The notes under the pieces were generated by a model. The model ran no database searches. It saw only the letters and a list, made by a program, of their open reading frames with translations, and was not told the origin of the DNA. This document shows positions 10,178-18,180 of a DNA stretch of 28,563 nt, piece after piece (the stretch's first letter is position 1; each line of letters begins with the position of its first letter). A program made the translations under genes and the position numbers. Source of the stretch: UBA6814 sp040753075 (GTDB lineage: Bacteria > Desulfobacterota > Desulfovibrionia > Desulfovibrionales > Desulfovibrionaceae); contig JBFMHA010000046.1 of assembly GCA_040753075.1 (NCBI GenBank), positions 1 to 28,563 on the forward strand, in the 5' to 3' direction.

Positions 10178-10991
10178 CCGGACCGCAGACCCCAACCCCA
10201 CCCGCAACGGGCCGGCAGGATCCCCAGGGCTCCTGCCGGCCCTGCTCGTCGTCCTGGCCCTCCTCGCCACCGCCTGCTCCGGTCCCGGCCCCGGCGACCT
10301 GGACGCGGCGGACGTGGAGTACGCCGCGGGCAACTACTTCCAGGCCCAGAGCCTCTACGAGGAATACCTGCGGCAGAAACCCGAGGGCAAGGAGCGCCTG
10401 CACGCCTGGGACCGGCTCCTGGACATCGCCCTGGCCCACAACGACCGCAGGCGGGCCGCCTCGCTCATGGAATCCATGCTCCTGGAGTTCTCCGAAGCCT
10501 CGGGCCAGTACCACGACCTCCTGCGCCGGCTGGCCGTCACCTACCAGGACCTGCGGGACTGGGACCGGGCGCTGGACACCTGGCAGAAGCTCCTGGCCCA
10601 GCCCGACACCGGGGCCGCGGACCAGTGGGAGATCCACTGGCGCATGGGCAAGATCTTCCAGTACCAGGGCCAGTACGCCCAGGCCCGGCAAGCCCTGGGC
10701 AACTGCGTGGCCACCGCCCCGGACCCCGCCGCCAAGGCCCGCTGCCTCTACGACCTGGCCCAGATCCAGACCCTGCTCAAGGAAAAGGACAAGGCCCGCG
10801 CCTCCCTGAACCAGATCCTGGCCCTGGACATCGAGGACGGGGAGCTGCGCGCCCAGGCCGCGTTCCTCCTGGCCGACATCTACGAGGCCGAAGGCGACCT
10901 GGCCAAGACCAAAGAACTCCTCACCTCCATCCTCCAGACCTACCCCAACCCCATCGTGGTCAGGCAGCGCCTGGAGACGCTGGGGAAGTAA
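10170..10991 (+). CDS. TPR-repeat lipoprotein coupled to gyrA
   Basis: A 273-aa protein predicted to be exported and lipid-anchored. A hydrophobic stretch (about 21-34) ends in ATAC with C36 as the lipidated residue. The mature part is almost all helical repeats of the TPR type, for instance AAGNYFQAQSLYEEYLRQ near the start and GDLAKTKELLTSIL near the end. It should scaffold envelope proteins; no enzymatic motif is visible. The GTG start at 10170 lies within the gyrA coding sequence (eight-base overlap), so it is translated with gyrase. Its placement after gyrA appears to be a lineage habit, and no link to supercoiling is evident. An ATG start is not available upstream. Confidence 0.8.
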
Positions 10992-10995
10992 GAAG

Positions 10996-11051
10996 CCGAG
11001 AGGGGAGGGTGACCCCCTTTTTGGAAAAAGGGGGTTTCCCTCCCCTCTCGG
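10996..11051 (+). terminator. Long hairpin terminator after the replication cluster
   Basis: CCGAGAGGGGAGGG (10996-11009) pairs exactly with 11038-11051. After a short mismatch the stem continues as CCCCCTTTTT (11013-11022) against AAAAAGGGGG (11025-11034), closing on a two-base loop. It lies five bases after the stop codon at 10991 and could work on both strands. Confidence 0.7.
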
Positions 11052-11204
11052 GCTCTCCCCGCCCTTCTCCCAAAAACTTCTGTAACGGGCCTTCGGCCCT
11101 TCAAGAGGGGCTGCCGACAGTCACCCCTTCGCACCGGGCGCTTCGCCCGGCGGCGGCCGGCCCCCTGCCCGGAATCCCGTGCGCGCATTGCGGCGCGGCC
11201 GGGG
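10996..11204 (-). repeat. Dispersed intergenic repeat, copy B
   Basis: In reverse orientation this stretch repeats the block order of copy A at 162-323: the GCGCGCACGGGATTCCGGGC block (about 11158-11204), the CTCTTGAAGGGCCGAAGGCC block (11083-11107) with its mini-hairpin, and the long hairpin (10996-11051). The spacers differ in length and sequence. It fills the space between the convergent TPR lipoprotein and chemoreceptor genes, and the gene-free interval 10992-11227 holds nothing else. Confidence 0.7.
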
Positions 11205-11227
11205 CGGAGCCCCGGAAGAAGATGCGG

Positions 11228-13342
11228 CTAGGCGTTCATCTCGGAGATGAGGCCCTGGAGTTCCTGGGCGAGGCGGGCGAGTTCGACCACGGCCTCGGCG
11301 GACTGGGTCATGGTTTCCGCGGTCTCGGTTGAGATGCGGTTGATCTCCTCGGTGGAGCGGTTGATCTGTTCCGAGGCGGCGGACTGCTGCTCCGCGGCCG
11401 TGGCGATGGCCCGGACCTGGTCCGCGGTTTCCTCGGCCAGGGAGACGATCTCGGTCAGGGCCGCGCCCGAGGCCTGGGCGGTTTCCGCGCTGCCGGTCAC
11501 GGTCTGGGCGGCCTTTTCGGTCTCGCCGATGCTCCTGCGCGCGCCGTCCTGGATGGCGGTGATGGCGTCGCCGACCTCCTTGGTGGCGGTCATGGTCTTT
11601 TCCGCGAGCTTGCGCACCTCGTCGGCCACCACGGCGAAGCCGCGGCCGGCGTCGCCGGCGCGGGCGGCCTCGATGGCGGCGTTGAGCGCCAGGAGGTTGG
11701 TCTGGTCGGCGATGTCGGAGATGACGTTCAGGATGCCGCTGATGCCTTCGGCCTGCTTGCCGAGGCCGGCCATGTTGGCGGACAGGGCGTCCATCTGGGA
11801 CTTGACGCCCAGGACCGCGGCGACCAGGGCTTCGACGTTGCGCGAGCCTTCGCGGGCCTTGGACTGGGTGGCGTCGGCGGCCTTGGCCGCGTTGGAGGCG
11901 CTGCGGGCCACCGCCATGACCGTGGAGTTCATCTGCTCCATGGCGGTGGCGGCCTCGCCGGCGCGGTCGCGCTGGATGTCCGCGCCGCGGCTGGACTCCT
12001 CAACCTGGGCCGAGAGCTCCTCGGCCGCGGAGCCGAGGTCGCCGGCGATGCCCTGGGCCTGGTCGGCCAGTCGCCCCATCTTCTGCTGGGCGCGCTTGAT
12101 CTCGGTCTGGTCGGCGACCACCTCCATGGCGCCCACCACGTCGCCCTTGCGGTTCCGGATGGGGATGGCGGTGTAGGTGATCTCCAGGTCGCGGCCCGAG
12201 GGATTGGCGGTGGTGGCGGAGTCGACCGGCGCGTTGGCCTTGATGGCCCGGTCGCAGCCGCACCCGGGGGTCCGGCAGTCGCCGGTCCGGAAGTGCTCGT
12301 AGCACTTGGCGCCCTGGAGCGAGCGGGGATCGGCGCTCCCGACCCTGGCCCCGGCCTGGTTCATGAACTGGATGCCGAAGTCGTTGTCCACGGTCATGAT
12401 GGGCGCGGGGACCATGTCCAGGTAGTTGACCAGGGAGTCGGCCATGCGGTTGGCGTCGCCGATGAGGTCGGCGTAGGCGCCCTTGAACCTGGCGGCGTCG
12501 CCGCGGGCGCGCAGGCGGCCCATGGCGATCTGGTCGGTCGCTCCGGCGAACTCCGCGAGCACGTTGCGCAGGGTCTCGGCGATGCGGCGCAGGGACCAGC
12601 ACACCTCGCCCACCTCGTCGCGCTGGCGCACGGCCAGGTCCTTGTCCACCACGCCCGCGGCGAGCTCCAGGGCGAAGGACGTGGCCTTCTTGAGGGGCCG
12701 GGTGATGCTCAGGATCAGGAAGGCGGCCACGGCCACGGCCAGGAGCGTCCCGGCCCCGGACATGACCTGCGCCGTGCGGATGCTTTCGCCGTGGACGGCG
12801 GAGAAGGACTCGCCCGCGGCTCGGCTCTTCTCCAGGACGCTGGCCACGATCCTTTCCAGGGCCTTGCCGGCCGCTCCGCGGAAGGCGACGATGCGGGCGT
12901 CGAGGTCGCGGATCTCGCCCATGTCGGGATTCCCCGACTCCAGCAGGGGCAGGAGCTTCTTCTCGATGGTGTCCAGGTAGGCGGCGCAGGCGCTGGCGAA
13001 GTCCTCGGCCTGCTTTTTCTCCTCCTCGGTGTCCGCGATGGCCCTGACCCTGGCCACGTCCTTCTTGAGCAGGTCCCGGGCCGCGGCCGCGGCCTCCCGG
13101 GAGGCCCTGAGGTCCCGGTCGATGACGGCGTCCGCGGCGACCGAGTAGAGGGATTCGACGTGGCGGGCGACCGTGAGGACATCCATGGCGTCTCGCGACC
13201 GGGACGCCCCGTCGGCCTGGAAGTCGCCCAGCCTGTCCATGGCGGCGATCTGGTAGGAGGCAATGGACGCGAACACGGCGACCACCAGGAAAAAGGCCAG
13301 GGAGAGCTTGACGCTAAGCTTGGTGTCCCCGATCAGACTCAT
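11228..13342 (-). CDS. Methyl-accepting chemotaxis protein with Cys-rich PAS domain
   Basis: A 704-aa inner-membrane chemoreceptor that signals to CheA/CheW. In order: transmembrane segment (about 13-33), periplasmic helical bundle, second transmembrane segment (about 195-215), HAMP, a cytoplasmic PAS domain, then the methylated and signalling coiled coil with the highly conserved tip (QTNLLALNAAIEAARAG). The PAS domain carries a cysteine cluster C347, C356, C361, C363 with pattern C-x8-C-x4-C-x-C, which could hold a metal or sense redox state. No CheR-tethering pentapeptide is seen at the C-terminus. The ATG at 13342 is taken because AGGAGG precedes it; the open frame continues upstream without support. 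It is monocistronic, with its own leader. Confidence 0.93.
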   Translation of the reverse strand: MSLIGDTKLSVKLSLAFFLVVAVFASIASYQIAAMDRLGDFQADGASRSRDAMDVLTVARHVESLYSVAADAVIDRDLRASREAAAAARDLLKKDVARVRAIADTEEEKKQAEDFASACAAYLDTIEKKLLPLLESGNPDMGEIRDLDARIVAFRGAAGKALERIVASVLEKSRAAGESFSAVHGESIRTAQVMSGAGTLLAVAVAAFLILSITRPLKKATSFALELAAGVVDKDLAVRQRDEVGEVCWSLRRIAETLRNVLAEFAGATDQIAMGRLRARGDAARFKGAYADLIGDANRMADSLVNYLDMVPAPIMTVDNDFGIQFMNQAGARVGSADPRSLQGAKCYEHFRTGDCRTPGCGCDRAIKANAPVDSATTANPSGRDLEITYTAIPIRNRKGDVVGAMEVVADQTEIKRAQQKMGRLADQAQGIAGDLGSAAEELSAQVEESSRGADIQRDRAGEAATAMEQMNSTVMAVARSASNAAKAADATQSKAREGSRNVEALVAAVLGVKSQMDALSANMAGLGKQAEGISGILNVISDIADQTNLLALNAAIEAARAGDAGRGFAVVADEVRKLAEKTMTATKEVGDAITAIQDGARRSIGETEKAAQTVTGSAETAQASGAALTEIVSLAEETADQVRAIATAAEQQSAASEQINRSTEEINRISTETAETMTQSAEAVVELARLAQELQGLISEMNA

Positions 13343-13743
13343 GGATCCTCCTGCGTGCTGTATCAGGTAACGAATCCCGGGACAGAGAACTGCAAGTCTG
13401 CGGCAAGAAGCTATACGGAGAAATCCGCTGAATGCAACCCCCCCCATGTCGCTTCGCCCGGACCTTCGCCAGCCGCAAGAAGACGAATCGGCGCAGCGGG
13501 GCGAAACTACAGGCGACGCCGGGGAGTTTCGCGGGTTACGCCAGCAAGAACACGCACTGTTTTGCGGATGAAAAAAACTGCAATGCTGATGAGTTGCGTT
13601 GACTTTTTCGCGGCGCGGCATGTCGCGGAAGCCACGCCAGCGTCACGTCCTCAAAAAGCCGGCAGGTATTTTGGGAACAAAAAGCGTTTGATTCCGCAGC
13701 ATTGCACTGTGAAGAGGTGTCGCTCTGGTTCGCGGACGCGACG
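13343..13743. other. 401-base spacer upstream of the chemoreceptor gene
   Basis: This lies between the stop of the YkgJ-type gene and the chemoreceptor start. The right half is richer in A and T. No convincing gene is present: a plus-strand frame of 59 codons (13568-13746, beginning MKKTAMLM) lacks a ribosome binding site and resembles nothing I know. Besides a candidate promoter (13410-13437) no structured element stands out. Confidence 0.5.
13410..13437 (-). promoter_or_regulatory. Candidate chemoreceptor promoter
   Basis: On the minus strand TTGCAT (13437-13432) and TATAGC (13415-13410) are 16 bases apart, a weak sigma-70 match about 70 bases before the start codon. A partial sigma-54 match (TTGCC...CTTGCA, around 13390-13405) overlaps the downstream side, so the sigma factor is unclear. 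Confidence 0.25.
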
Positions 13744-14091
13744 CTAGCCGGACCAGCCCGGGCAGCCGGTGCGGGCGGCATGCTGCTCGTCCACCGGGTA
13801 CATGCGGCACACGTAGGGCTTGAGGTCCTGGATGGCGCAGCCGTACCTGTCCTGGCCGCGGACCTTGCGCAGGAAGGGGCAGCGCTTGACCGGCAGGCCG
13901 GTCTTCGGATGGATCCAGATGTCGTAGGCGAAGACCTGGCGGCCCACGAAGGAGGGCCGCACGTACTGCAGGATGTCCCAGCGCCGGGCCGCGATCCAGG
14001 CGGCCACGTCGCCCTCGGTGGCGTCGCTCTTCCGGCCCTCCTTGAGGTTCAGGCAGCAGTGGCCGCACTGGCGGCAGGCGAATTCGGACAT
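13744..14091 (-). CDS. YkgJ-family zinc/iron-chelating cysteine-cluster protein
   Basis: A 115-aa protein of the UPF0153/YkgJ type, defined by a metal-binding cysteine cluster; the biochemical role is unknown. Cysteines lie at the N-terminus as CRQCGHCC (C6, C9, C12, C13) and further at C71, C85, C95 and C110. The family usually has the CxxCxxCC opening followed by CPFL and C-x-x-YP-type motifs, all seen here (CPFLRK, VCRMYP). The ATG at 14091 follows AGGAGG. It is divergent from the MATE gene and upstream of the chemoreceptor in the same direction, but 401 bases away, so probably not one transcript. Confidence 0.85.
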   Translation of the reverse strand: MSEFACRQCGHCCLNLKEGRKSDATEGDVAAWIAARRWDILQYVRPSFVGRQVFAYDIWIHPKTGLPVKRCPFLRKVRGQDRYGCAIQDLKPYVCRMYPVDEQHAARTGCPGWSG

Positions 14092-14160
14092 GCGGGGCCT
14101 CCTGGGGGTCGGGACACCCAGGGTGTGTAGCGCAACAGTCCGCATTTCGGCAACAGCGCC

Positions 14161-14188
14161 TTGACACGCCTGCAGGATGTCAGATAAA
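14161..14188 (+). promoter_or_regulatory. Sigma-70 promoter of the MATE gene
   Basis: A perfect TTGACA (14161-14166) is followed after 16 bases by GATAAA (14183-14188), which matches four of six bases of the -10 consensus. Transcription would start near 14195, about 17 bases before the ATG, giving a very short leader that still holds the GGAG ribosome binding site. Confidence 0.55.
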
Positions 14189-14211
14189 GAGCCGCCCCCC
14201 CTGGAGTCGCC

Positions 14212-15597
14212 ATGTTCGCCGCAATCGCACGCAGATACCGGGCCGAGAACGGCTACCGCCATGTCCTGCAACTGGGCTTTCCGCTCGTCGTGAGCATGTC
14301 CGCGGCCACGGTGATGCAGTTCACGGACCGCATCTTCCTGTCCTGGCGCTCCCTGGACGACATCGCCGCGTCCATGCCGGCCAGCGCGGCCAACTTCCTG
14401 GCCATGGGCTTCTGCATCGGGGTGGTGAGCTACCTGAACGCCTTCGTGGCCCAGTACACCGGGGCCGGGCGGCCGGAGCGGGTGGGCGCGGCCCTGTGGC
14501 AGGGCCTGCGCTTCGCGGCCCTGGCCGCGGCGGGCCTGGCGCTGCTCTCCCTGGCCGCCGGGCCGGTGTTCTCCCTGGCCGGGCACGGGGCCGCGGTGCA
14601 GGCCCTGGAGGAGGACTACTTCCGGGTCCTGTGCTGGGGCTCGGGGTTCAACGTGGCCGCGATCGCCTTGTCCACGTTCTATTCGGGCCGGGGCCTGACC
14701 CGGCCGGTGATGCTGGTGAACCTGGCGGGCGCGGCGCTCAACATCCCCCTGGACTACGCGCTCATCTTCGGCTGGGGCCCGTTCCCGGAACTGGGCATCT
14801 TCGGGGCCGGGCTGGCCACGGCCATTTCCTGGGCGTTCAACGCCCTGCTCTTCGCGCTCCTGGTGTTCCGGCGCGACAACGAGGCCGAGTTCCGGACCCG
14901 CTCCGCCCGGGCCTACGACCGCGACCTGTTCGGACGGCTGATGCGCTTCGGCCTGCCCGGGGGCGCGCAGTTCTGCATCGACCTCTTCGCGTTCTCCTTC
15001 TTCCTGTTCCTGGTGGGCCGGCTGGGGCGGCACGAGCTGGCGGCCACCAACATCGTCTTCACCCTGAACCACCTCGCCTTCCTGCCCATGTTCGGGCTGC
15101 ACGTGGCGGTGGAGACCCTGGTGGGCCAGGCCGTGGGACGGGGCCGTCCCGGGGACGGGGCCGCGTCCACCGTGTCCGCTGTGCACCTGTGCCTGGCCTA
15201 CATGGCGGTGGTGGGGCTGGCCTTCGTGCTGGCGGGCGGGCCGCTCATGCGGCTGTTCACCCCGGCCCAGAGCACGCCCGAGGCCTTCGCCCCGGTGGCG
15301 GAGGCGGGGGTGGTCCTGCTGCGCTTCGTGGCCGTCTACACCCTGTTCGACGCCCTGGCCATCACCTTCATGGGCGCGCTCAAGGGCGCGGGGGACACCC
15401 GCTTCGTCATGCTGCTGTCCGCCGCCCTCTCCATCCTGGTGGTGGTCGTTCCCTCCTACCTGCTCCTGGAGGTCCTCCACGCCGGCCTGTACGCGGCCTG
15501 GAGCCTGGTGGCGGCCTGGGTCGTCATCCTGGCCGCGGCCTGCACCGCCCGGTTCATGCAGGGCAAGTGGCGGCGGATGCGGATCATCGAGACGTGA
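14212..15597 (+). CDS. MATE family multidrug/metabolite exporter
   Basis: A 461-aa inner-membrane protein with about twelve hydrophobic segments in two similar halves, the MATE fold (NorM/DinF type). Such proteins export organic cations or metabolites in exchange for sodium or protons. Supporting stretches are LGFPLVVSMSAATVMQFTDR in the first helix, LNIPLDYALIFG at mid-protein and FMGALKGAGDTRFVM in the second half, all typical of the family. The start follows a GGAG and a good promoter. It stands alone and ends at a shared terminator. The substrate cannot be read from the sequence. Confidence 0.9.
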   Translation: MFAAIARRYRAENGYRHVLQLGFPLVVSMSAATVMQFTDRIFLSWRSLDDIAASMPASAANFLAMGFCIGVVSYLNAFVAQYTGAGRPERVGAALWQGLRFAALAAAGLALLSLAAGPVFSLAGHGAAVQALEEDYFRVLCWGSGFNVAAIALSTFYSGRGLTRPVMLVNLAGAALNIPLDYALIFGWGPFPELGIFGAGLATAISWAFNALLFALLVFRRDNEAEFRTRSARAYDRDLFGRLMRFGLPGGAQFCIDLFAFSFFLFLVGRLGRHELAATNIVFTLNHLAFLPMFGLHVAVETLVGQAVGRGRPGDGAASTVSAVHLCLAYMAVVGLAFVLAGGPLMRLFTPAQSTPEAFAPVAEAGVVLLRFVAVYTLFDALAITFMGALKGAGDTRFVMLLSAALSILVVVVPSYLLLEVLHAGLYAAWSLVAAWVVILAAACTARFMQGKWRRMRIIET

Positions 15598-15625
15598 AAA
15601 AGGGCGGCCCGGAGGCCGCCCTTTT
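15598..15625. terminator. Bidirectional terminator between MATE and TauE genes
   Basis: AAAAGGGCGGCC (15598-15609) and GGCCGCCCTTTT (15614-15625) form a perfect 12-bp stem with a CGGA loop, beginning directly after the MATE stop codon. The A and T runs on each side let it end transcripts from both convergent genes. Confidence 0.85.
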
Positions 15626-15648
15626 CGTTGCCGAGCGGGCTCGGAGGG

Positions 15649-16713
15649 TCAGGCCCGGGAGGCCGCGGCCAGTTCGGCCGCCTCTTCGCGCTTGCCCTTC
15701 CACATGCTGCCCAGGATGATGACCGCTCCGGTCAGCAGGGCCAGGCACATGGAGAAGAAGCTGACCTTGGCGAGCAGGGCCACGGCGGCGTCGGACATGT
15801 CCAGGAGGCCCAGCTTGACCAGGTACTTGGGGATGGCCAGGCCGCGGCTCACGGCCACGATGAGCATGATGGAGGCCATGACGAGCTTGATCATGTGCTC
15901 GCGCACGTAGGTGGTGCCGATGGCGCCGAGCTGCACCCCGAACAGGGAGCCGCCCAGGATGATGAGCACCAGGCGGATGTCGATCATGCCGTGCAGGGCC
16001 CAGTTCACCGAGCCGAAGAAGCCCATGACGAAGGCGATGACCAGCTCGGTGGCGGAGGCCACCAGGCCCGACGCGCCGACGACGTAGATCATGCCGGGCA
16101 CGCCGATGAACCCGCCCACCGCGATGGTGGCGGCCAGCATGCCGGTGGCGAAGCCCACCGGGATGGTGAACCACAGGGAGATGCGCAGGCCCGAGGTCTT
16201 GAAGGTGAGCATGGGCCACAGCTCGATCTTCTGCAGGCGCAGGGCCAGGGCCGCGGGCTCCTCCACGCCGCCGTTGCGGGCGGAGGCCAGGGCGTCCTTG
16301 AGCACGTAGCCGCCCACCGTGACCAGCACGGCCACGAAGGAAAGGCTCACGTAGAGGTCGGAGCCGGCCTGGCCCCAGGCGGCCAGGACGAGGTGCTGGA
16401 TCTGGATGCCCACCTGCACGCCCACGCCCGCGGACGCGGCCATGACCAGGCCGAGCTTGAGGTCCACCTGGCCGTAGCGGAAGCGCTTGAGCGCGCCCAC
16501 CAGGGCCTTGGGGAACTTGTGGCACATGTTGCTGGCCACGGCCACCGCGCCGGGCACGCCCAGGCTCATCATGCCCGGGGTGAGGACGAAGGCCCCGCCG
16601 GAGCCGATGAAGCCGCTGACCAGGCCGCCGATGAAGCCCACCAGGAAGAGGAAGGCGATGGCCCCGGGAGTCAGGGTGATGAACTGGCTGGGATCGAGAA
16701 GCAAGGTTTCCAT
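15649..16713 (-). CDS. TauE/SafE-family anion (sulfite/sulfonate) transporter
   Basis: A 354-aa inner-membrane protein with at least eight hydrophobic segments. The two TauE/SafE half repeats are visible as GFIGSGGAFVLTPGMMSLG (about 33-51) and TIAVGGFIGVPGMIY in the second half. Members export sulfite, sulfoacetate or other small anions, or take up organic acids. It is longer than the usual 250-270 aa because of a central insertion of roughly 80-100 residues with a soluble stretch (SARNGGVEEPAALALRLQK). It is the last gene of a four-gene operon, 24 bases after the 98-aa membrane protein. In a sulfate reducer a sulfur-oxyanion role is plausible but not shown. Confidence 0.85.
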   Translation of the reverse strand: METLLLDPSQFITLTPGAIAFLFLVGFIGGLVSGFIGSGGAFVLTPGMMSLGVPGAVAVASNMCHKFPKALVGALKRFRYGQVDLKLGLVMAASAGVGVQVGIQIQHLVLAAWGQAGSDLYVSLSFVAVLVTVGGYVLKDALASARNGGVEEPAALALRLQKIELWPMLTFKTSGLRISLWFTIPVGFATGMLAATIAVGGFIGVPGMIYVVGASGLVASATELVIAFVMGFFGSVNWALHGMIDIRLVLIILGGSLFGVQLGAIGTTYVREHMIKLVMASIMLIVAVSRGLAIPKYLVKLGLLDMSDAAVALLAKVSFFSMCLALLTGAVIILGSMWKGKREEAAELAAASRA

Positions 16714-16737
16714 GGTGCTGTCCTTGTGGGTTCCGGG

Positions 16738-17034
16738 TTAGGCGTTGAGTTCCGCACGCAGCTCGGGGCGCGCCGCGGGCTGCGTGGCCCGCACGGCCTT
16801 GCGCTTCTGCCGGCCTTCGATGCCCAGGCAGGACCAGAAGTTGTTGGTGAAGTTGCCGTGCGCGTAGGAGAACGCGAACACGGTGGCGATGGGCCCGGCG
16901 GCCCACAGGGAGCCCTGGGCGAAATGCGCGGCTATGACGTCCGCAAAGGCGAACACCCCGGCGTAGAGGCCCACGGTGAGCAGACCGAAGGCCGCAGCCT
17001 TGGCGTAAGGTCTCTTCTTCTGTTCCGTCGCCAT
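16738..17034 (-). CDS. Small two-helix membrane protein next to TauE
   Basis: A 98-aa protein I cannot name. It has two hydrophobic segments (about 13-38 and 43-62) and a basic, disordered C-terminus. HGNFTNNFWSCLGIEG follows the second helix and looks conserved in character. The strong ribosome binding site GAGGAGG supports the ATG at 17034. Its position directly before the TauE/SafE gene suggests an accessory subunit of that transporter, which is inference from context only. Confidence 0.75.
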   Translation of the reverse strand: MATEQKKRPYAKAAAFGLLTVGLYAGVFAFADVIAAHFAQGSLWAAGPIATVFAFSYAHGNFTNNFWSCLGIEGRQKRKAVRATQPAARPELRAELNA

Positions 17035-17130
17035 CGAATCCTCCTCGTACTGGTTATTGGTGCGCCCGCCCCGGCAGGGCGGCCGCGTATCTCCACGTTT
17101 GCTGCGACCCCGGGCGACCGTCCCGGAGTC

Positions 17131-17724
17131 CTAGGCCACGGTGAACACCGGGCGATGGGCGCGCAGGCCCACGGCCCCGGCCTCCTCGGGCTCGGAGAGC
17201 ACGATCTCCACCCGTCCCAGCTCGGTGCAGGCCTCGGCCGCGGCTGCGGCCGGGTCGCCGAAGCGGACCAGGTGCGCGGCGGGCACGCCCCGGACGCCGG
17301 CCTGGTCCAGCCAGGGCCGGGCGTTGGCCGCGGCGTCCCGGCGGGCCTGGTCCTGCAACCCCTGGTCGGCCCGGCTGCGGGAGCGGGCCGGGGGCAGGGC
17401 GCTCAGGAAGACCGCCTCGGCCCCCATGCGGCCGGCCAGGCCCAGGGCGAACTCGGCCAGGCGCGGCGCCAGGCCCGGACCCCGGGACACCACCAGCACC
17501 CGGCGGCGCCCCTGGGACTCCCGGCGCAGGACCTCGGAGGCGCGGCCCTGTTCGCCGGCCTCGGCCCAGGCCAGGGCCTCGGACATGCAGTCCAGCCGGT
17601 CCCGGGCCGACCGGCGGGCGACCCGCACCCCCTGGGGGGGTTCCGGGCCGCCCATGAGCCGGCGCGCGCCCCGGGACACCAGGCCGGCCAGGGTCCCGTC
17701 CTTTCCGGAAGCCTTGCGGGGCAT
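17131..17724 (-). CDS. Universal-stress-protein-like protein
   Basis: A 197-aa cytoplasmic protein. After an approximately 75-residue basic N-terminal part it has a single alpha/beta domain with RRVLVVSRGPGLAPRLAEFA as first strand and helix and VEIVLSEPEEAG and RPVFTVA near the end, a layout like universal stress proteins. The usual ATP-binding GxxGx9G(S/T) is not present, so it may not bind nucleotide. The start ATG at 17724 lies two bases after the stop of the 59-aa gene (TAGCCATG), so coupling is likely. It is followed by 96 bases with a GC-rich 6-bp hairpin (17066-17082) before the next gene. The family call is moderate. Confidence 0.6.
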   Translation of the reverse strand: MPRKASGKDGTLAGLVSRGARRLMGGPEPPQGVRVARRSARDRLDCMSEALAWAEAGEQGRASEVLRRESQGRRRVLVVSRGPGLAPRLAEFALGLAGRMGAEAVFLSALPPARSRSRADQGLQDQARRDAAANARPWLDQAGVRGVPAAHLVRFGDPAAAAAEACTELGRVEIVLSEPEEAGAVGLRAHRPVFTVA

Positions 17725-17726
17725 GG

Positions 17727-17906
17727 CTACTCCGCCCGCAGCCCGGGACGCTGGGACTTGGCCGCGGCCTTGCCGGCGCGCGCGGTCTTGCGGGGCTGCC
17801 GGCGGGCAAGGTCCTCCAGCAGGGGTCTGGCTTCCTGCACGGCGTTGCGCTCGATGAAGGCGAGGGCCGCGTACACGGTCTCGATGTTCTGACGGATGCT
17901 CCCCAT
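17727..17906 (-). CDS. 59-aa hypothetical protein, first gene of the TauE operon
   Basis: A short protein of unknown function, beginning MGSIRQNIETVYAALAFIER. The first 30 residues predict one amphipathic helix and the rest is basic and low in complexity (RRQPRKTARAGKAAAK). The gene is supported by a full AGGAGG before the ATG at 17906, by tight coupling to the next gene, and by codon usage like its neighbours. It heads the operon that diverges from the Lon-receiver gene. Confidence 0.65.
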   Translation of the reverse strand: MGSIRQNIETVYAALAFIERNAVQEARPLLEDLARRQPRKTARAGKAAAKSQRPGLRAE

Positions 17907-17941
17907 GGTCGGATCCTCCTGGCTTGTCCTGGCGTGGACGT

Positions 17942-17977
17942 TGCAATTCGCCACGCACAGTCCAAGACCCGTGCCGA
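17942..17977 (-). promoter_or_regulatory. Possible sigma-54 promoter of the TauE operon
   Basis: On the minus strand GGCACG-N4-TTGGA (17977-17960) matches the -24 element well but has GG where the -12 GC is expected. An overlapping TTGCA (17946-17942) has a good -12 and a poor -24. Either would start 25-45 bases before the 59-aa gene. Weak, but noted because a sigma-54 activator is encoded divergently. Confidence 0.25.
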
Positions 17978-18043
17978 ACCCGCAGGATCGGCACAACATG
18001 CTGAAATACAACGCATAAACAGGACGCGTGCGAGACCGGGACC

Positions 18044-18059
18044 GAGCACTGATGTTGCA
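18044..18059 (+). promoter_or_regulatory. Sigma-54-like promoter of the Lon-receiver operon
   Basis: GAGCACTGATGTTGCA matches the TGGCACG-N4-TTGCA consensus at thirteen of sixteen positions if the four free ones are counted, with an exact TTGCA at -12 and correct spacing, but A instead of the first G of the -24 pair. Transcription would start near 18071, about 110 bases before the start codon. Confidence 0.35.
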
Positions 18060-18078
18060 GATTACAACACCTTGGTGT
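18053..18078. repeat. Adjacent small dyads at the Lon-receiver promoter
   Basis: TGTTG-N7-CAACA (18053-18069) overlaps the -12 element, and ACACC-TT-GGTGT (18067-18078) follows at the expected start site. Both are possible operator half-site pairs, though short enough to arise by chance. Confidence 0.35.
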
Positions 18079-18180
18079 ATGCTCAGGAAAAACTTGCTGG
18101 AATTATTGATTTTTTTCTGAACGGTGGGGTGTTCGCCTCTGCAACGCTCGCCGGGGGCGCACGCGGCGACCGGAGGAACC

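Noticed and set aside
13343..13621. N-terminal extension of the chemoreceptor up to 13621
   Set aside because: The start at 13342 has AGGAGG before it and gives a normal first transmembrane helix; the extension is arginine- and cysteine-rich and unlike any receptor.
13568..13746. 59-codon plus-strand frame beginning MKKTAMLM
   Set aside because: No ribosome binding site, no recognisable pattern, runs into the 3' end of the YkgJ-type gene.
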